NCBI GenBank assembly: GCA_900169235.1
Contig: FWCC01000141.1
Coordinates: forward strand, 70,284-134,283
Reading direction: 5' to 3'
DNA: 64,000 nt
Source of the DNA: Zarea fungicola
Lineage: Eukaryota; Ascomycota; Sordariomycetes; Hypocreales; Cordycipitaceae
Under the pieces are notes generated by a model. It made no database searches and was not told the origin of the DNA. It worked only from the letters and a program-made list of their open reading frames with translations. This document shows positions 31,144 to 40,706 of the stretch, piece after piece. Both the position numbers and the translations under genes were made by a program. Each line of letters starts with the position of its first letter. Position 1 is the first letter of the stretch.

Positions 31144-32232
31144 ATGGAAGTGCTTGGTGCCGTAGCTAGTGGCCTGACACTCGCGGCGCTGTTCAAGCAC
31201 ACACTCCACGTGTGGGAATTGATTCAACTGTACCGAACTTGCGACACCGACTTCGACAAACTACGTCTCCAATTCGAGTTGGAAAAGTGTCGGCTCTACA
31301 ACTGGGGCTCAGAAATGGGCTTGTGTGCTGATGGCAGCGACATGAGGCCGAATATTCTGCAAGGTTGGCGCTCCGAGGCTCTCATCAACAGTTGCTTGCG
31401 GCAAATCATAGATCTTCTCTCCGATGCGCAGAGAATCAAAGCAAAATATGGTGGCATAGATGTTGCTTCGAGTATGGCCGAGACGCAGCTCCTCGATGCG
31501 CACGGCAGCGGCAACAGTAGCGGTCGCGGGCCATCGGAAGACCCTGCGTGTCAGTTGTCCAAGAGCGCCAAGTCTCAACTCAGAAAGACTTCCTGGATTA
31601 TCCGTGATCGCAAGAAATTCATCATCTTGATCGTGGAAGTCCGTGGCTTAATCGACGCACTGCAGGGTATAACAAACGGGTTGCTAAACACGACGAGGCT
31701 GGAAGAAACACTTTCAAGACGCATCAACCAGATTTTAGACCCGTACGCGCTCAGAGCTATCGCGAGTGTCTGGAAGACGTCTCACCCTAGTGTCGCGTCG
31801 GCAGCTTCAACGGCAGCACAGTCTGTTTCCTTGCAGTCCGACTGCGAGAAGGAAGATATTTGCGAGTGGCGCAGCCACGTCGATACGGAATCCTCCGACT
31901 CACAATCAATGGCAGACCTGGAAGATCTTGGCATCACGGAGCTCAAACACACAGCATTTAAGAGAATGAGGGAAAACATGACGTTAACAACGAACTTGGA
32001 ACGCACTTTAAATGACAAGGAGAAACTTGAAGCGCTTCTACTGTACCAGGAGTTTTACAGTACTTGGCGAAGAATTATGACATTCGCAATGCCGGCTCTT
32101 CACTTGACTGGTTTCTTACCATATTGGCGGAATTTGGTGTGTTCATCATGCTCAGTGACATGCAGCGGTCTGCAGCTAATTGCATGTAGTCATTTGGCTA
32201 TGAATCCTCAGGAAACAGCTTGGATCAACTAG
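31144..32232 (+). CDS. HeLo-domain protein (HET-S-like cell-death effector), C-terminus uncertain
   Basis: The ATG at 31144 (MEVLGAVASGLTLAALF) opens a 362-residue frame; an in-frame ATG at 31117 is less likely. The N-terminal ~220 residues match the HeLo pattern: a hydrophobic first helix, VWELIQLYRTCDTDFDKLR, ELEKCRLYNWGSEMG, and an amphipathic helix ending near RKKFIILIVEVRGLIDAL. In HET-S the first helix inserts into membranes and kills cells once the domain is activated by an NLR. No clear amyloid signalling motif (sigma, PP or HRAM-like) was seen. After about 32,040 the frame loses protein character, while the neighbouring frame reads on (NAGSSLDWFLTILAEFG, DESVEFWSLTVVICMFWLAEF) with one TAG at 32187. 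This suggests a frameshifted original C-terminus. Divergent from NLR2. Confidence 0.75.
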   Translation: MEVLGAVASGLTLAALFKHTLHVWELIQLYRTCDTDFDKLRLQFELEKCRLYNWGSEMGLCADGSDMRPNILQGWRSEALINSCLRQIIDLLSDAQRIKAKYGGIDVASSMAETQLLDAHGSGNSSGRGPSEDPACQLSKSAKSQLRKTSWIIRDRKKFIILIVEVRGLIDALQGITNGLLNTTRLEETLSRRINQILDPYALRAIASVWKTSHPSVASAASTAAQSVSLQSDCEKEDICEWRSHVDTESSDSQSMADLEDLGITELKHTAFKRMRENMTLTTNLERTLNDKEKLEALLLYQEFYSTWRRIMTFAMPALHLTGFLPYWRNLVCSSCSVTCSGLQLIACSHLAMNPQETAWIN

Positions 32233-32711
32233 TGGATGAATCCGTCGAGTTCTGGTCCCTCACTGTAGTTATCTGCATGTTCTGGCTAGCAGAATTTGTA
32301 GTGGGCATTGACGGCGGGACCGCCATGCGTCGGCTACCGAACTATGAGAACAGAATCGGTAGGTTTTGTGCACAGTGCATGTTGCTCTGGATCAACTCTT
32401 TTCGCGATTACTCACTCCGTTCCTCCATGATGCGGCTCATGAGTTTCTTATTCAGGGTAAGCCAGTCATTCTACAATTGTTACAGTGCCCATCAGTCTCA
32501 TTTCTTTTCACGCCTGCAGCAACGCTGCGAGCAGATCCTGATTGGAAATAGCCTTACTTGCCCTGCGTGGTATACGCCCGTACAAACTTTTATGGACAGT
32601 GATGGGGCTTATGGGCTTGATAATATCAGCATGGGGATATTGACGGTAGGAGTAATCGGCCAATTCGTACTTGAACTTTGGGCTTTAGTCGTGGAAACTT
32701 GGTACCGCTAA
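32040..32711 (+). pseudogene. Frameshifted 3' extension next to the HeLo gene
   Basis: The frame with codons starting at 32040 is protein-like up to TAA at 32709-32711. It is interrupted once by TAG (32187-32189) and carries a possible phase-0 intron 32457..32519 (GTAAGC ... CCTGCAG). It includes hydrophobic segments (SLTVVICMFWLAEFVV; MGILTVGVIGQFVLELWALVV) and Cys/Trp-rich parts. It may be the decayed original end of the HeLo protein or a separate broken gene. The family was not recognised. Confidence 0.45.
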
Positions 32712-33423
32712 AGGATTTGCCTGTAGGGAAGAACAATCGCCCATCATCTTGGCTCTGTGACTATATTTTGCATACGGAAAGGGATTGAATTAGTAGCCAG
32801 AGAACCCCCCTGGCCGGGCCGGTATGTTTAGAAAGGGGATTCTGCGGGCCTAAATGGCGTCAGCGTACCACTGCGTGGGCTGGTGTTGCACCTCCAAAAA
32901 TAGATGTACACTACGCCAGGCACAGCATCATCAACTTCAATCCGCCTGCTCCAGACAACCGCGGTAAAGCGCTAAACGGGACCCCGAGTTTTCCGATACC
33001 TATGGTCGTATGTATGGGATGTGATGATATTGTAAATTACATCTGCCAATATGAAGGCCCTAAAAGCCATACTCGTCGTCACCCGGGGGATGCGGGCTCT
33101 ATGCTTATAACGCCTTGGGCAAGGAGCATCTCAACCAGCTCAGCGTCGCCAAGCATGGCGGCGATGTGTAATGGCGTCGTATACACATTCTGAGCCAGGT
33201 TCAGATACAAGCGCCGTTTTGCAATAGAAGCAGGAACGCCGGCCGCTCACCGGCTGCGAATGCTAGACCTGATGGAGTTTCGCCTGTCATGGTTGCAACA
33301 TTCAAATTTACCGCTTTCCCAATTAAGAGCTGAATAGCGTTGAGCCCTCCACACTCTGAAGTATACTCAAGACGGCGCCCATCTTGGAGCACAGCAGCGG
33401 CGCGCCGCGTAACTCGAACCGAA
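32712..33423. other. Intergenic region with R1-D and ankyrin-tail relics of NLR3
   Basis: Contains R1-D (32976-33013). Between about 33080 and 33395, on the minus strand, two frames still read ankyrin-like pieces (TTPLHIAAMLGDAELVEMLL and GGLNAIQLLIGKAVNLN). These continue NLR3 past its present stop. Confidence 0.65.
32976..33013 (+). repeat. Dispersed repeat R1, copy D
   Basis: ACGGGACCCCGAGTTTTCC, then GATACCTATGGTCGTATGT. It lies just beyond the last ankyrin relic of NLR3. With R1-E it brackets NLR3 as a direct repeat about 5.65 kb apart. Confidence 0.8.
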
Positions 33424-36400
33424 TCACCTGTTCCGGGTTCTACGCAAGGCGGTCAGCGAAATTTTGAAACGGCGTGTCCGTGGTGCTTTCAAACGCCTCC
33501 TTGTCCGCAGCAGTCGCCGTCTCTGCAGGGGCGTAAATTGCATATCATCTGTACTCTCAATTTTTGCCACATAATCAAGCAGTCCCCGAATAATCTCGGT
33601 TCTGCCCTTCATAGTTGCAAGTTCTAATGGCGTAGAGTTCCTGTCATCCACAGCGTTAACATTAGCCCCTGCTTCGATAAGGACTCGAACATTTTCGAGG
33701 TAGCCACCGATGCAGGCTTTATGCAGCGGAGTCTGTTTGCTTGCATCCATTGCTTCGATATTTACCGCATTTTCAAGCAGAGTTCGAAGAGCCTTGGCAC
33801 CGCCCTTCCAAGCCTCAAGGGTGAGTATCGCCCGCCTGCGCCACACGGCTTCGGCCTCATCCTGAAGATTGAAGAGATTAGGAGCCCCGGAGCCGCGGCT
33901 CTCAGCGGCTAGGTGTAATGGCGTCTGCAGCGTCTTGTCTGTGGCGTCAATTTTGGCACCAACTTTTAATAGTAGTTTAATAACCTCAGCATGGTTGTTG
34001 CAGGACGCTCCGTGCAACGGTGTTTGCCCGCTTGCATTAGTTGCCGTGGCGTCCGCCCCATTCTGCAGCAAGATATCACTAGCCTCGGCGCAGCCGCTCT
34101 CAGCGGCTAGGTGTAATGGCGTCTGCTGCGCCTTGTCTATGGCTTCAATTTTGGCACCAGAATTTAGCAGTAATTGAATAGCCTCGACATGGTTGTTGCA
34201 GGCCGCTGCGTGCAACGGTGTTCGCCCGCTCTCATGGATTGCCTCGGTATCGGCCCCATCTGCGAGTAGCGCTTCAGTAATTTCTTTGAAGTTGTTATAT
34301 GACGAAAGATGCAAGGGCGAATACCCGCTTTCCGATTTTGCATTGATATTGGCTCCATACTGAAGTAGCAACTTAACAGTATTTCGGCTTCCGGCACGGC
34401 AGGCAAGGTGCAAAGGCGTGAACCGGTCAGTTTTTATAGCGTCAACGGTGGCACCTCGCTCAAGAAGTACCTCAGCGACTTCGAACCAGTTATATTCGGC
34501 CGCTAAATGCAACGGCGTACATCTTTGCTGGGTCTCCATTTCGATGAGCAGACTGCCAGACAGCATCTTCACCCGACTTTGACTGGAGCTCAAGTGTAAT
34601 GTGGCTGCCTCAATATTAATGCCTTTGTCAAGTAGCAGTCTGACGCTTTCTGCGTAGCCTTTGAAGGCAGCCAAGAATAATAGCATCCCCCCTTCAATAG
34701 CCGGCGGGTCAAGTTTGGGCCATTTCTTTAGTGCGTCCCCGACGATTTCATCCCCCTTGTTGTCAATCGCCAGTTTCAACAGCTTCCACCAATTCTTCTC
34801 ATCTCCAAAGCTGGTGCTCTTGTCCAGTAGCAACATGAAAGCCCCACCACCTCTGGGGCTGTTGTAGGCTGCAAATAGAGGCGTGATTCTTCTATACCCA
34901 ACTGTCTTCTCCATCTTTGCCCCTCTATTCAGCAGGGTTTTGATGGCACTGCAGCAAGAGTTTTCGGAGGCCAAAAAGAGCGAGGTTTTCTCATCTTTTC
35001 CAGCCGCTTCAATATCTGCTCCTTCCGCCAGCAATATTTCTATTACCTGGCTATGACCCTCCCGGGCCGCCACGCAAAGTGGTGTCAACCCCCACGAATC
35101 CTTTGCCTCAATGTCGGCCTTGTTGTTGATTAGCAGTTTGACGAAATCGGTGCGTCCATCGCTCGAGGCCCTGTGTAGCGGAGTCCAGCCGTCATGGCCT
35201 GTTCTCGAAATACTGGCTCCTTTGTCAATCAGCTGCTTCGCGATGTTTGAGTCTGCGGCATACCAGAGCGGTGTACGTCCCTCGGCATCAGCTTTATCCG
35301 GATTTGCGCCGCCAACAGTCAGCAACAGGTCAACCCCGGCACTATATCCTTTCTGAGCAGCCCATGACAGTGGTGTTCGCCCAGAAAGGCTGTGTAAATC
35401 GACATCAACTTGCCTCGTGGCAAGCAGCACCTCAGCAACTGATTTGTGTCTGTTGGCAACGGCCCAAAATAAAGGTGTCCAGCCGGACGTTTCCTTACTA
35501 TTGACGTTCACTCTGCCGTGTTTCAAGAGTAGTTCAACAGTAGCCACATTGCCATTCCTAGCAGCCCATAGAAGCGGCGTCCGACCACTGGCATCTCTCG
35601 CGTCGATATCGACATCGCTACCGGTCATGTTTCTTAGAAGCGGCTCTAAGACGCTTAGTAACTCATTTTGAGACAGAAGGTGCAGCATGTTACGCATTCC
35701 GTGGGCAAGATCTACCGAAGAGTCGTTGATCCGACTACTGACCCCCAACCACCTTTGGAAGAGAGCTGGCGACGGCCAGTCAAAACGGATTAGAATATCC
35801 TCTTGCGAAATTCCATTCGTTTCACTTTCCTGTGCATGCTCTACCCAGTACTTCACAGCATAATGAATGAAAGGAAATTGGGACAGCCAGTCTTCCCGTT
35901 CTGCTTTCGATACTGCAATTTCTTCCACGAGGCAATATTGCAGACAGGTTCTGGCTATCTGATAGTGTGCTCTTCCGATGAGCAATTTGCTGATATTTGA
36001 TATTTCAGAATAATCTGCCAGAGCCGCCAGGCCTCTCTCGACGAAAAAGTCCCTAACCGACTGGTGAATGAACTGCACCACTCGCCCGTCCGACGTGGCT
36101 ACTGCCTCCGCAAGACCACAACTGAGAGCCTTCAATCTTCTCTCCATCCTCGCGCTGTCACCGATAAAATCATCAGAGCTTTGAATTTGTTCTAAGGAGG
36201 TCATAGCGCTCTTGTGACTAGGGTCGAGCGCCATTGCCCATGGCAGCTCCTCCAGAGTCAGCGGTCGCCTAACAAAGCAGATCAACTCCATCATCTTTCG
36301 TGAGTTTGCCCTTTCGTTCATACTCTGTACAAGTCCCATGTAGAGGCTGTGCAGATCCGGGGGTATCGAGAGAATTTCAGCTTCAATCCTGGAAACACTT

Positions 36401-38223
36401 GCCCCGTCGAACTCGAGCTCGAGGGCCTTTTCTACTTGCAGCAAAGCCCACATGAAAACGCCATTGGCCCGCGCCGTGATTAAATTTGTCAGTGAACAAG
36501 CAACGTTTGCTTCCAGTGACGAAAATCGGTCTGACACGTAGGTAGCAACGTCTCCCATGTTTTCGTCTTCTAGAGTAATTTCATACTTAAAGTCCAAGCT
36601 CAGTATCGGGTAGTGGCGGCATGTGAAGCAGATGAGGAACTGAGAAGTCCCGGAGCAGACACTAGCCAAAAGGGATTTGAAGTGTCTGACCAAGTCGATG
36701 GCATTGTGCTTGCCGCATTCATCCAAAGCATCGATGAATAGCCAGACAGTCTGACGTTGTAGGATCTTGCGAATAGAAGCGCGGAAGGCGTCCTGCAACT
36801 CACGAAGGCGCCAATGCCAATCTTGACCACACTTTCCCATTGTCGCGCACCGTTTTTTGAAGGTATTGAGTAACTCAGGCGCTGCCTCCGGATCCTGACT
36901 TAGCACCTGGTAGAGCAGCGACCGAAAAAGGCCCAGTGGAGTTTTCTGCAACTCGACGCCACGGCCGTGGAGGAAAAATGACAAAACAAAGGCTTTGTTC
37001 TGTTTATGATTTGCGTTGCTAATAACATCCATAAAGTATCGTAGTAGTGTGGACTTTCCAGAGCCAGGTTTGCCTTTGATCCAGAGCAAGCCCTGATCCT
37101 GAGTGGACCAGTCGTAGCAGACGTCGTGCCAAAGCAGCCATTTGCATGTCCCGTCAGCAGCCGTGATATTTGCATCATTGGGTCGGTCGTTCATCTCCAA
37201 AAACGACAGAGATATCGCGCATTCTTGTGACTGCTGCAAAATGGCTGGATCGGGGCTTGGAAGCTGGGCTTGTTGATGGCTACTGCAAGAAACGTAGGAG
37301 AGCAGCTCCTTGGCAGTTGCGGCGGCGGCAGCTGCGGCATAGTATTGCCAGCTGTCGTTCTTGTGCGAATCAGCGTAATCGGATATTCCACGAATGACAA
37401 TGCAAGTATGATCAGTCGCGATACCAGCGGCCTCCATCTCGAAGCATAGTATGTTGCCTACACGGCGGACAATCTCTTGTCTCTTTGTCGCGCTTCGCAT
37501 CACGCTGTCACCAGATGCTATCAGTCCATAGTGTATCTCGGGTCGTTCAAATTTCCTGGGCGATCTGACCACTATCTTTCGCTCATCGCAGTCCTCGCAT
37601 GTGTCGCGGCCCGCCGCGTGATCACAATCGGCGGCGAACAAAATATCCGTCTCCGGGGCCGGCCGCTGGAATATTAGTAATCTCTCCTGCGTCTGCAACA
37701 TCTGCCCCAGGAACTCTTCAATCCTGCTGTCCGCAGCTAAATGATTTGACTGCATGATCTCAGTAGCGTTTCGCAGTGCCGCCGGCGTGGGCATGAGGAA
37801 ACCCTTGAGCTTAAACTCGCCCACTTCGTCCTTGCCCAGGTCATACTGCACCACGCCACCATGCTGGCCGTCAGGTATTCCAATGACAACATCACCGAGC
37901 CGGATATCGTGTTTCTGGCTTGGGACGCCTCCTCCAATGCTGACGAGAAATCTATGTTGGATCGAGGGGAAAGAGCGGTGCACGTTGGTGGCGACAGTCG
38001 CGGCGGCACCCTTCCCCTGATGGTACGATAGCCACGCTATAACGACATTATGACCGCTGAGCTCGCCAAAGATGTATCGATTCGAGTCGCCTGGTTGTGT
38101 CTGCAGCGTCTGATGTTCGCGATCGAGCAGGTAGCGCACTGCGCTCATCTCCAAGCTGAGCGCGCAGAAAAAGGCCACGGTGTAGTGCTCGTGCCGCCTT
38201 GGTCCACTGCCTTGGCCGGACAT
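33424..38223 (-). CDS. NLR3: PNP_UDP - NACHT - ankyrin repeat protein, 1599 residues
   Basis: A single uninterrupted exon of 1599 residues from ATG at 38223. Residues about 13-310 form the PNP_UDP domain (YTVAFFCALSLEMSAVRYLL, VSIGGGVPSQKHDIRLGDVV, YGLIASGDSVMRS, CFEMEAAG, GISDYADSHKN). The NACHT domain has P-loop IKGKPGSGKSTLLRYF near 380-390, Walker B VWLFIDALDEC near 490, then FICFTCRHYPI and VQFIHQSVRDFF. From about residue 870 some 18 ankyrin repeats follow (SGRTPLLWAARNGN, TPLHLAAESG, TPLHGASCNNHAEVIKLLL). Unlike NLR2, these repeats are diverged at DNA level. The last ~40 residues (RRRLLRTRRRLKAPRTRR) are basic and out of character, because the frame has shifted near 33,500. More ankyrin code lies downstream in other frames, so the natural C-terminus is lost. 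Bracketed by R1-D and R1-E. Confidence 0.88.
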   Translation of the reverse strand: MSGQGSGPRRHEHYTVAFFCALSLEMSAVRYLLDREHQTLQTQPGDSNRYIFGELSGHNVVIAWLSYHQGKGAAATVATNVHRSFPSIQHRFLVSIGGGVPSQKHDIRLGDVVIGIPDGQHGGVVQYDLGKDEVGEFKLKGFLMPTPAALRNATEIMQSNHLAADSRIEEFLGQMLQTQERLLIFQRPAPETDILFAADCDHAAGRDTCEDCDERKIVVRSPRKFERPEIHYGLIASGDSVMRSATKRQEIVRRVGNILCFEMEAAGIATDHTCIVIRGISDYADSHKNDSWQYYAAAAAAATAKELLSYVSCSSHQQAQLPSPDPAILQQSQECAISLSFLEMNDRPNDANITAADGTCKWLLWHDVCYDWSTQDQGLLWIKGKPGSGKSTLLRYFMDVISNANHKQNKAFVLSFFLHGRGVELQKTPLGLFRSLLYQVLSQDPEAAPELLNTFKKRCATMGKCGQDWHWRLRELQDAFRASIRKILQRQTVWLFIDALDECGKHNAIDLVRHFKSLLASVCSGTSQFLICFTCRHYPILSLDFKYEITLEDENMGDVATYVSDRFSSLEANVACSLTNLITARANGVFMWALLQVEKALELEFDGASVSRIEAEILSIPPDLHSLYMGLVQSMNERANSRKMMELICFVRRPLTLEELPWAMALDPSHKSAMTSLEQIQSSDDFIGDSARMERRLKALSCGLAEAVATSDGRVVQFIHQSVRDFFVERGLAALADYSEISNISKLLIGRAHYQIARTCLQYCLVEEIAVSKAEREDWLSQFPFIHYAVKYWVEHAQESETNGISQEDILIRFDWPSPALFQRWLGVSSRINDSSVDLAHGMRNMLHLLSQNELLSVLEPLLRNMTGSDVDIDARDASGRTPLLWAARNGNVATVELLLKHGRVNVNSKETSGWTPLFWAVANRHKSVAEVLLATRQVDVDLHSLSGRTPLSWAAQKGYSAGVDLLLTVGGANPDKADAEGRTPLWYAADSNIAKQLIDKGASISRTGHDGWTPLHRASSDGRTDFVKLLINNKADIEAKDSWGLTPLCVAAREGHSQVIEILLAEGADIEAAGKDEKTSLFLASENSCCSAIKTLLNRGAKMEKTVGYRRITPLFAAYNSPRGGGAFMLLLDKSTSFGDEKNWWKLLKLAIDNKGDEIVGDALKKWPKLDPPAIEGGMLLFLAAFKGYAESVRLLLDKGINIEAATLHLSSSQSRVKMLSGSLLIEMETQQRCTPLHLAAEYNWFEVAEVLLERGATVDAIKTDRFTPLHLACRAGSRNTVKLLLQYGANINAKSESGYSPLHLSSYNNFKEITEALLADGADTEAIHESGRTPLHAAACNNHVEAIQLLLNSGAKIEAIDKAQQTPLHLAAESGCAEASDILLQNGADATATNASGQTPLHGASCNNHAEVIKLLLKVGAKIDATDKTLQTPLHLAAESRGSGAPNLFNLQDEAEAVWRRRAILTLEAWKGGAKALRTLLENAVNIEAMDASKQTPLHKACIGGYLENVRVLIEAGANVNAVDDRNSTPLELATMKGRTEIIRGLLDYVAKIESTDDMQFTPLQRRRLLRTRRRLKAPRTRRFKISLTALRRTRNR

Positions 38224-38629
38224 TGTATTGGCCTGTCTTCAACCTGTCGCATGCAGCACAGCAGGGTGGCGGTACAGTTCTGTAACCCGGGACTGGATTC
38301 AGCTTGATGCAAACAGAGTATTTGATGCGGAGCTTAGATGCGCGGGTGGCGTCCAGATCAGGCTGCGGGCTAGCTGCTGTCAGCCCAGCACGTCAACTCG
38401 GCCGCCCACACCGTAACGGCCACAAAGTAACATGGAGACTGGCGGGCGCTGGTACCTATAAGACGAGGAGGGGAAAGTAGAAAGATACACTGGTGCAATT
38501 TAATAAGGTCGCCAACTTAATCACTAAACGGGGGCGCCATGACAGGTAGCTTCCAAAACTAGAACACAATTCTGACAAAGGAGGCGAGCCAGCCGAATTT
38601 TTAAGATTTTCATTCACAAGAGAGTTCTT

Positions 38630-38667
38630 GACGGCGACCCAAGTTCTCTAATATCTATGGTCGTATT
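38630..38667 (+). repeat. Dispersed repeat R1, copy E
   Basis: GACGGCGACCCAAGTTCTCT, then AATATCTATGGTCGTATT. Like copy B it shows AAG and TAAT where A and C have GAG and TGAT. It lies 407 bp upstream of the NLR3 ATG. Confidence 0.8.
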
Positions 38668-38890
38668 TACTAGAAGACGCACAATACCTGATTACATGTA
38701 GACGATGCTTGAGGTGAGCTGCGCGTAGATCGGGGCTGCCAGTCTTAACAACTTTTTTAAACAAGCCCAAATCTACCCAAACGCCGCCAGTAGAAAGTAT
38801 GACTCTCCCAGCACACATTTCAATAGATTGCCATCCAATGGCTAGTACACTTCAATTACTGCCTAGAATGCCTATGAGCGGTTTGCTGCG

Positions 38891-38982
38891 AGCCCTCGTC
38901 CATCCAAAACGATGCAGAGGATCTGATCTGCTCAAACAGAAAACGGGCATACTTAGGAGCCGCAGATCGTGACTCCGTCTTG
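38891..38982 (+). repeat. Dispersed repeat R3, copy a
   Basis: Shares blocks with 60884-60975: CATCCAAAA, ATGCAGAGGATCTGATCTGC, then GATCGTGACTCCGTCTT. Identity is interrupted by small gaps. Confidence 0.65.
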
Positions 38983-39025
38983 GTAAATGCGCCCCCCTGT
39001 GAGTCAAGGGCATGAGATGGGTTAT

Positions 39026-39075
39026 TCTTGCGCGGTGGGCGATTATCGACTCTACAAGGGGCTCAAGAGAGGCGT
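39026..39075 (+). repeat. Dispersed repeat R2, copy 4 (left part only)
   Basis: CTTGCGCGGTGGGCGATTAT, then CGACTCTACAAGGGGCTCAA, closely matching 56223-56262. The right part with AGGTAAACCACATAG is missing here. Confidence 0.65.
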
Positions 39076-39824
39076 GAAATTGATATAAGCTAAAGGGGGA
39101 GAGTGCCTAGAATCCTTCTCAAGGCGGATCCTATGCTGCTTTGCTTCCTGACCCCAATTGGGGGATATTATTGCTTATTGCGTAGGATATGTGTAAATAC
39201 TTGTTATACTATACTTTAAATATTTCTATAGTATAACTTGGTGGAAAGAGCTGGTTGCGCGACAGACCTAGCTCGGGGTTGTGTAGTCTTCTGGAACTGA
39301 ATATGGGCCTTACGCGCGGTAGGCGAAATCCTTTCTATGATTATTTTTATGAAGTGTTTTTGTCCGACTGACGAGCTGAAATTAGAAAGAATGATCGGTG
39401 GGCGGCATGCAAGCTGGGCAATTGCTCGGGACAACCAGGCATGGCTGCCTCCCTCCCCCCGGCTCACGCAAGGACAACTGCATTGTCACAGCGTGTTTTA
39501 TTATCTTAGTACTTTATAAAGCCACTATGTATGTGTTAATGAAAAATCAGAAAATCCACAACTAATGCAGTTGCATAGCCACTACAAAAACGAGCCAACA
39601 TACGTACAAGCCACAAAAGTCGCATGGCTTGGTGAGAAGGATGAGGGGGCGACTGTGGATAGAAAAGTAAAACCCAACAGCCCGGCGTCTTGATGACAGC
39701 GTAAGACATCACAACACTTGGACAAGCAAAAGCAAAATTAAATAGTGGCGGACGAATGAACATCTGATAAGCAAGATGAGTCAGAGAAGGCGGCAGCGTG
39801 CTTATGATTTAGAGGTGGAACAGA

Positions 39825-40706
39825 TCACAATGCTGGAGGGGTGAGCGGCTGGGGGCCACGCATACGCTGCTTAGCAATGCGTTGACGCTCGAGATTGTAT
39901 TTGATGAGCTCGGTGTCCGACAAGTTGTGGTCGCCAGGGGGGCACTCAATCAGCGGTGTGTGGCTGCATAACGGTTCCCAGACAACATCTTCTCGCTTCC
40001 ATGGCACCCAGTAGGAGATATCCACCACAGTTTCGGTCATGGCAAAAAGAATCTGGCAGAACATCGCCTCCATCGCAACAAACCGCACACGAGCCTTGGG
40101 TACACACTCAGAAGACGGGATTGGCGCCCAAAACAATAGGCCAACATGGGAGTATATATAGCCATCCTCAATCGCAAGCTTTATATTTAAGAGACGGTAT
40201 AGTACGCTGGCCATTGATATAATCTTGCAAACGTCGTTGTATACCGCCCACTGTTGCCGTCCTAGAGCCAATATAGAGGCGTGGCTTGTAATTAGGCTTT
40301 TTATAAACACGGACATAAATGCCCCAGACATTCTTGTTTGGCGGTGGCGGCAGTGTATAAAAGAACTCGTGTGTGGGTGCTGTGTCCGCACGCAGAACCT
40401 CATCAAGACATACGGCAGTGCTGATAGGTACTGCAGTACACGCCACTTGAGAGGTTGGCGGATCAGGAAACACTGTCTTATATATAGGGCAAATGTACCA
40501 ATCTGGTGCATCGACAGCAAGTGCCAGCCACGTGTGTTGCAAATGTCACAATGGCATTTGCCGGACGCGATGATCTGCCTACGCCGAGCAGTTCGATTCT
40601 GTAAAACCCGTGCCTTGTTTCTTTTCTCCCACGAAGCCAAGCCTTCTAGCTGAGCTTCTTTGCCAAGTAAGACACACAATTTGTAGCCTGCTGGTTCGCC
40701 GTCCAC
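39825..40706 (-). pseudogene. Relic of a GIY-YIG-like domain protein with zinc-finger-like segment
   Basis: The minus strand reads a protein in pieces. One frame gives an N-terminal part with a possible zinc-binding element (GLASWEKRNKARV, SGKCHCDIC). The second frame (40168-40542) carries WYICPIYKTVF and a GIY-YIG pattern (VWGIYVRVYKK ... RLYIGSRTATVGGIQRRLQDY). The first frame then resumes (EDGYIYSHVGLLFWAPIP, RVRFVAMEAMFCQI). The domain order only makes sense if the frame changes twice (near 40,540 and 40,180), and no ATG opens the first part. GIY-YIG domains are small nuclease folds. Fungal proteins with this arrangement exist, but their roles are not known to me. Interpreted as a decayed copy. 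Confidence 0.6.

Larger units (their letters stand above)
38224..39824. other. Repeat-rich intergenic region (R1-E, R3a, R2 fragment)
   Basis: 1.6 kb without a supported gene. It contains R1-E (38630-38667), R3a (38891-38982) and the left part of R2 (39026-39075). Confidence 0.55.

Noticed and set aside
13021..38667. CRISPR-like array for the five R1 copies
   Set aside because: The genome is eukaryotic, the copies are kilobases apart, and whole genes lie between them, so spacer-repeat logic does not apply.
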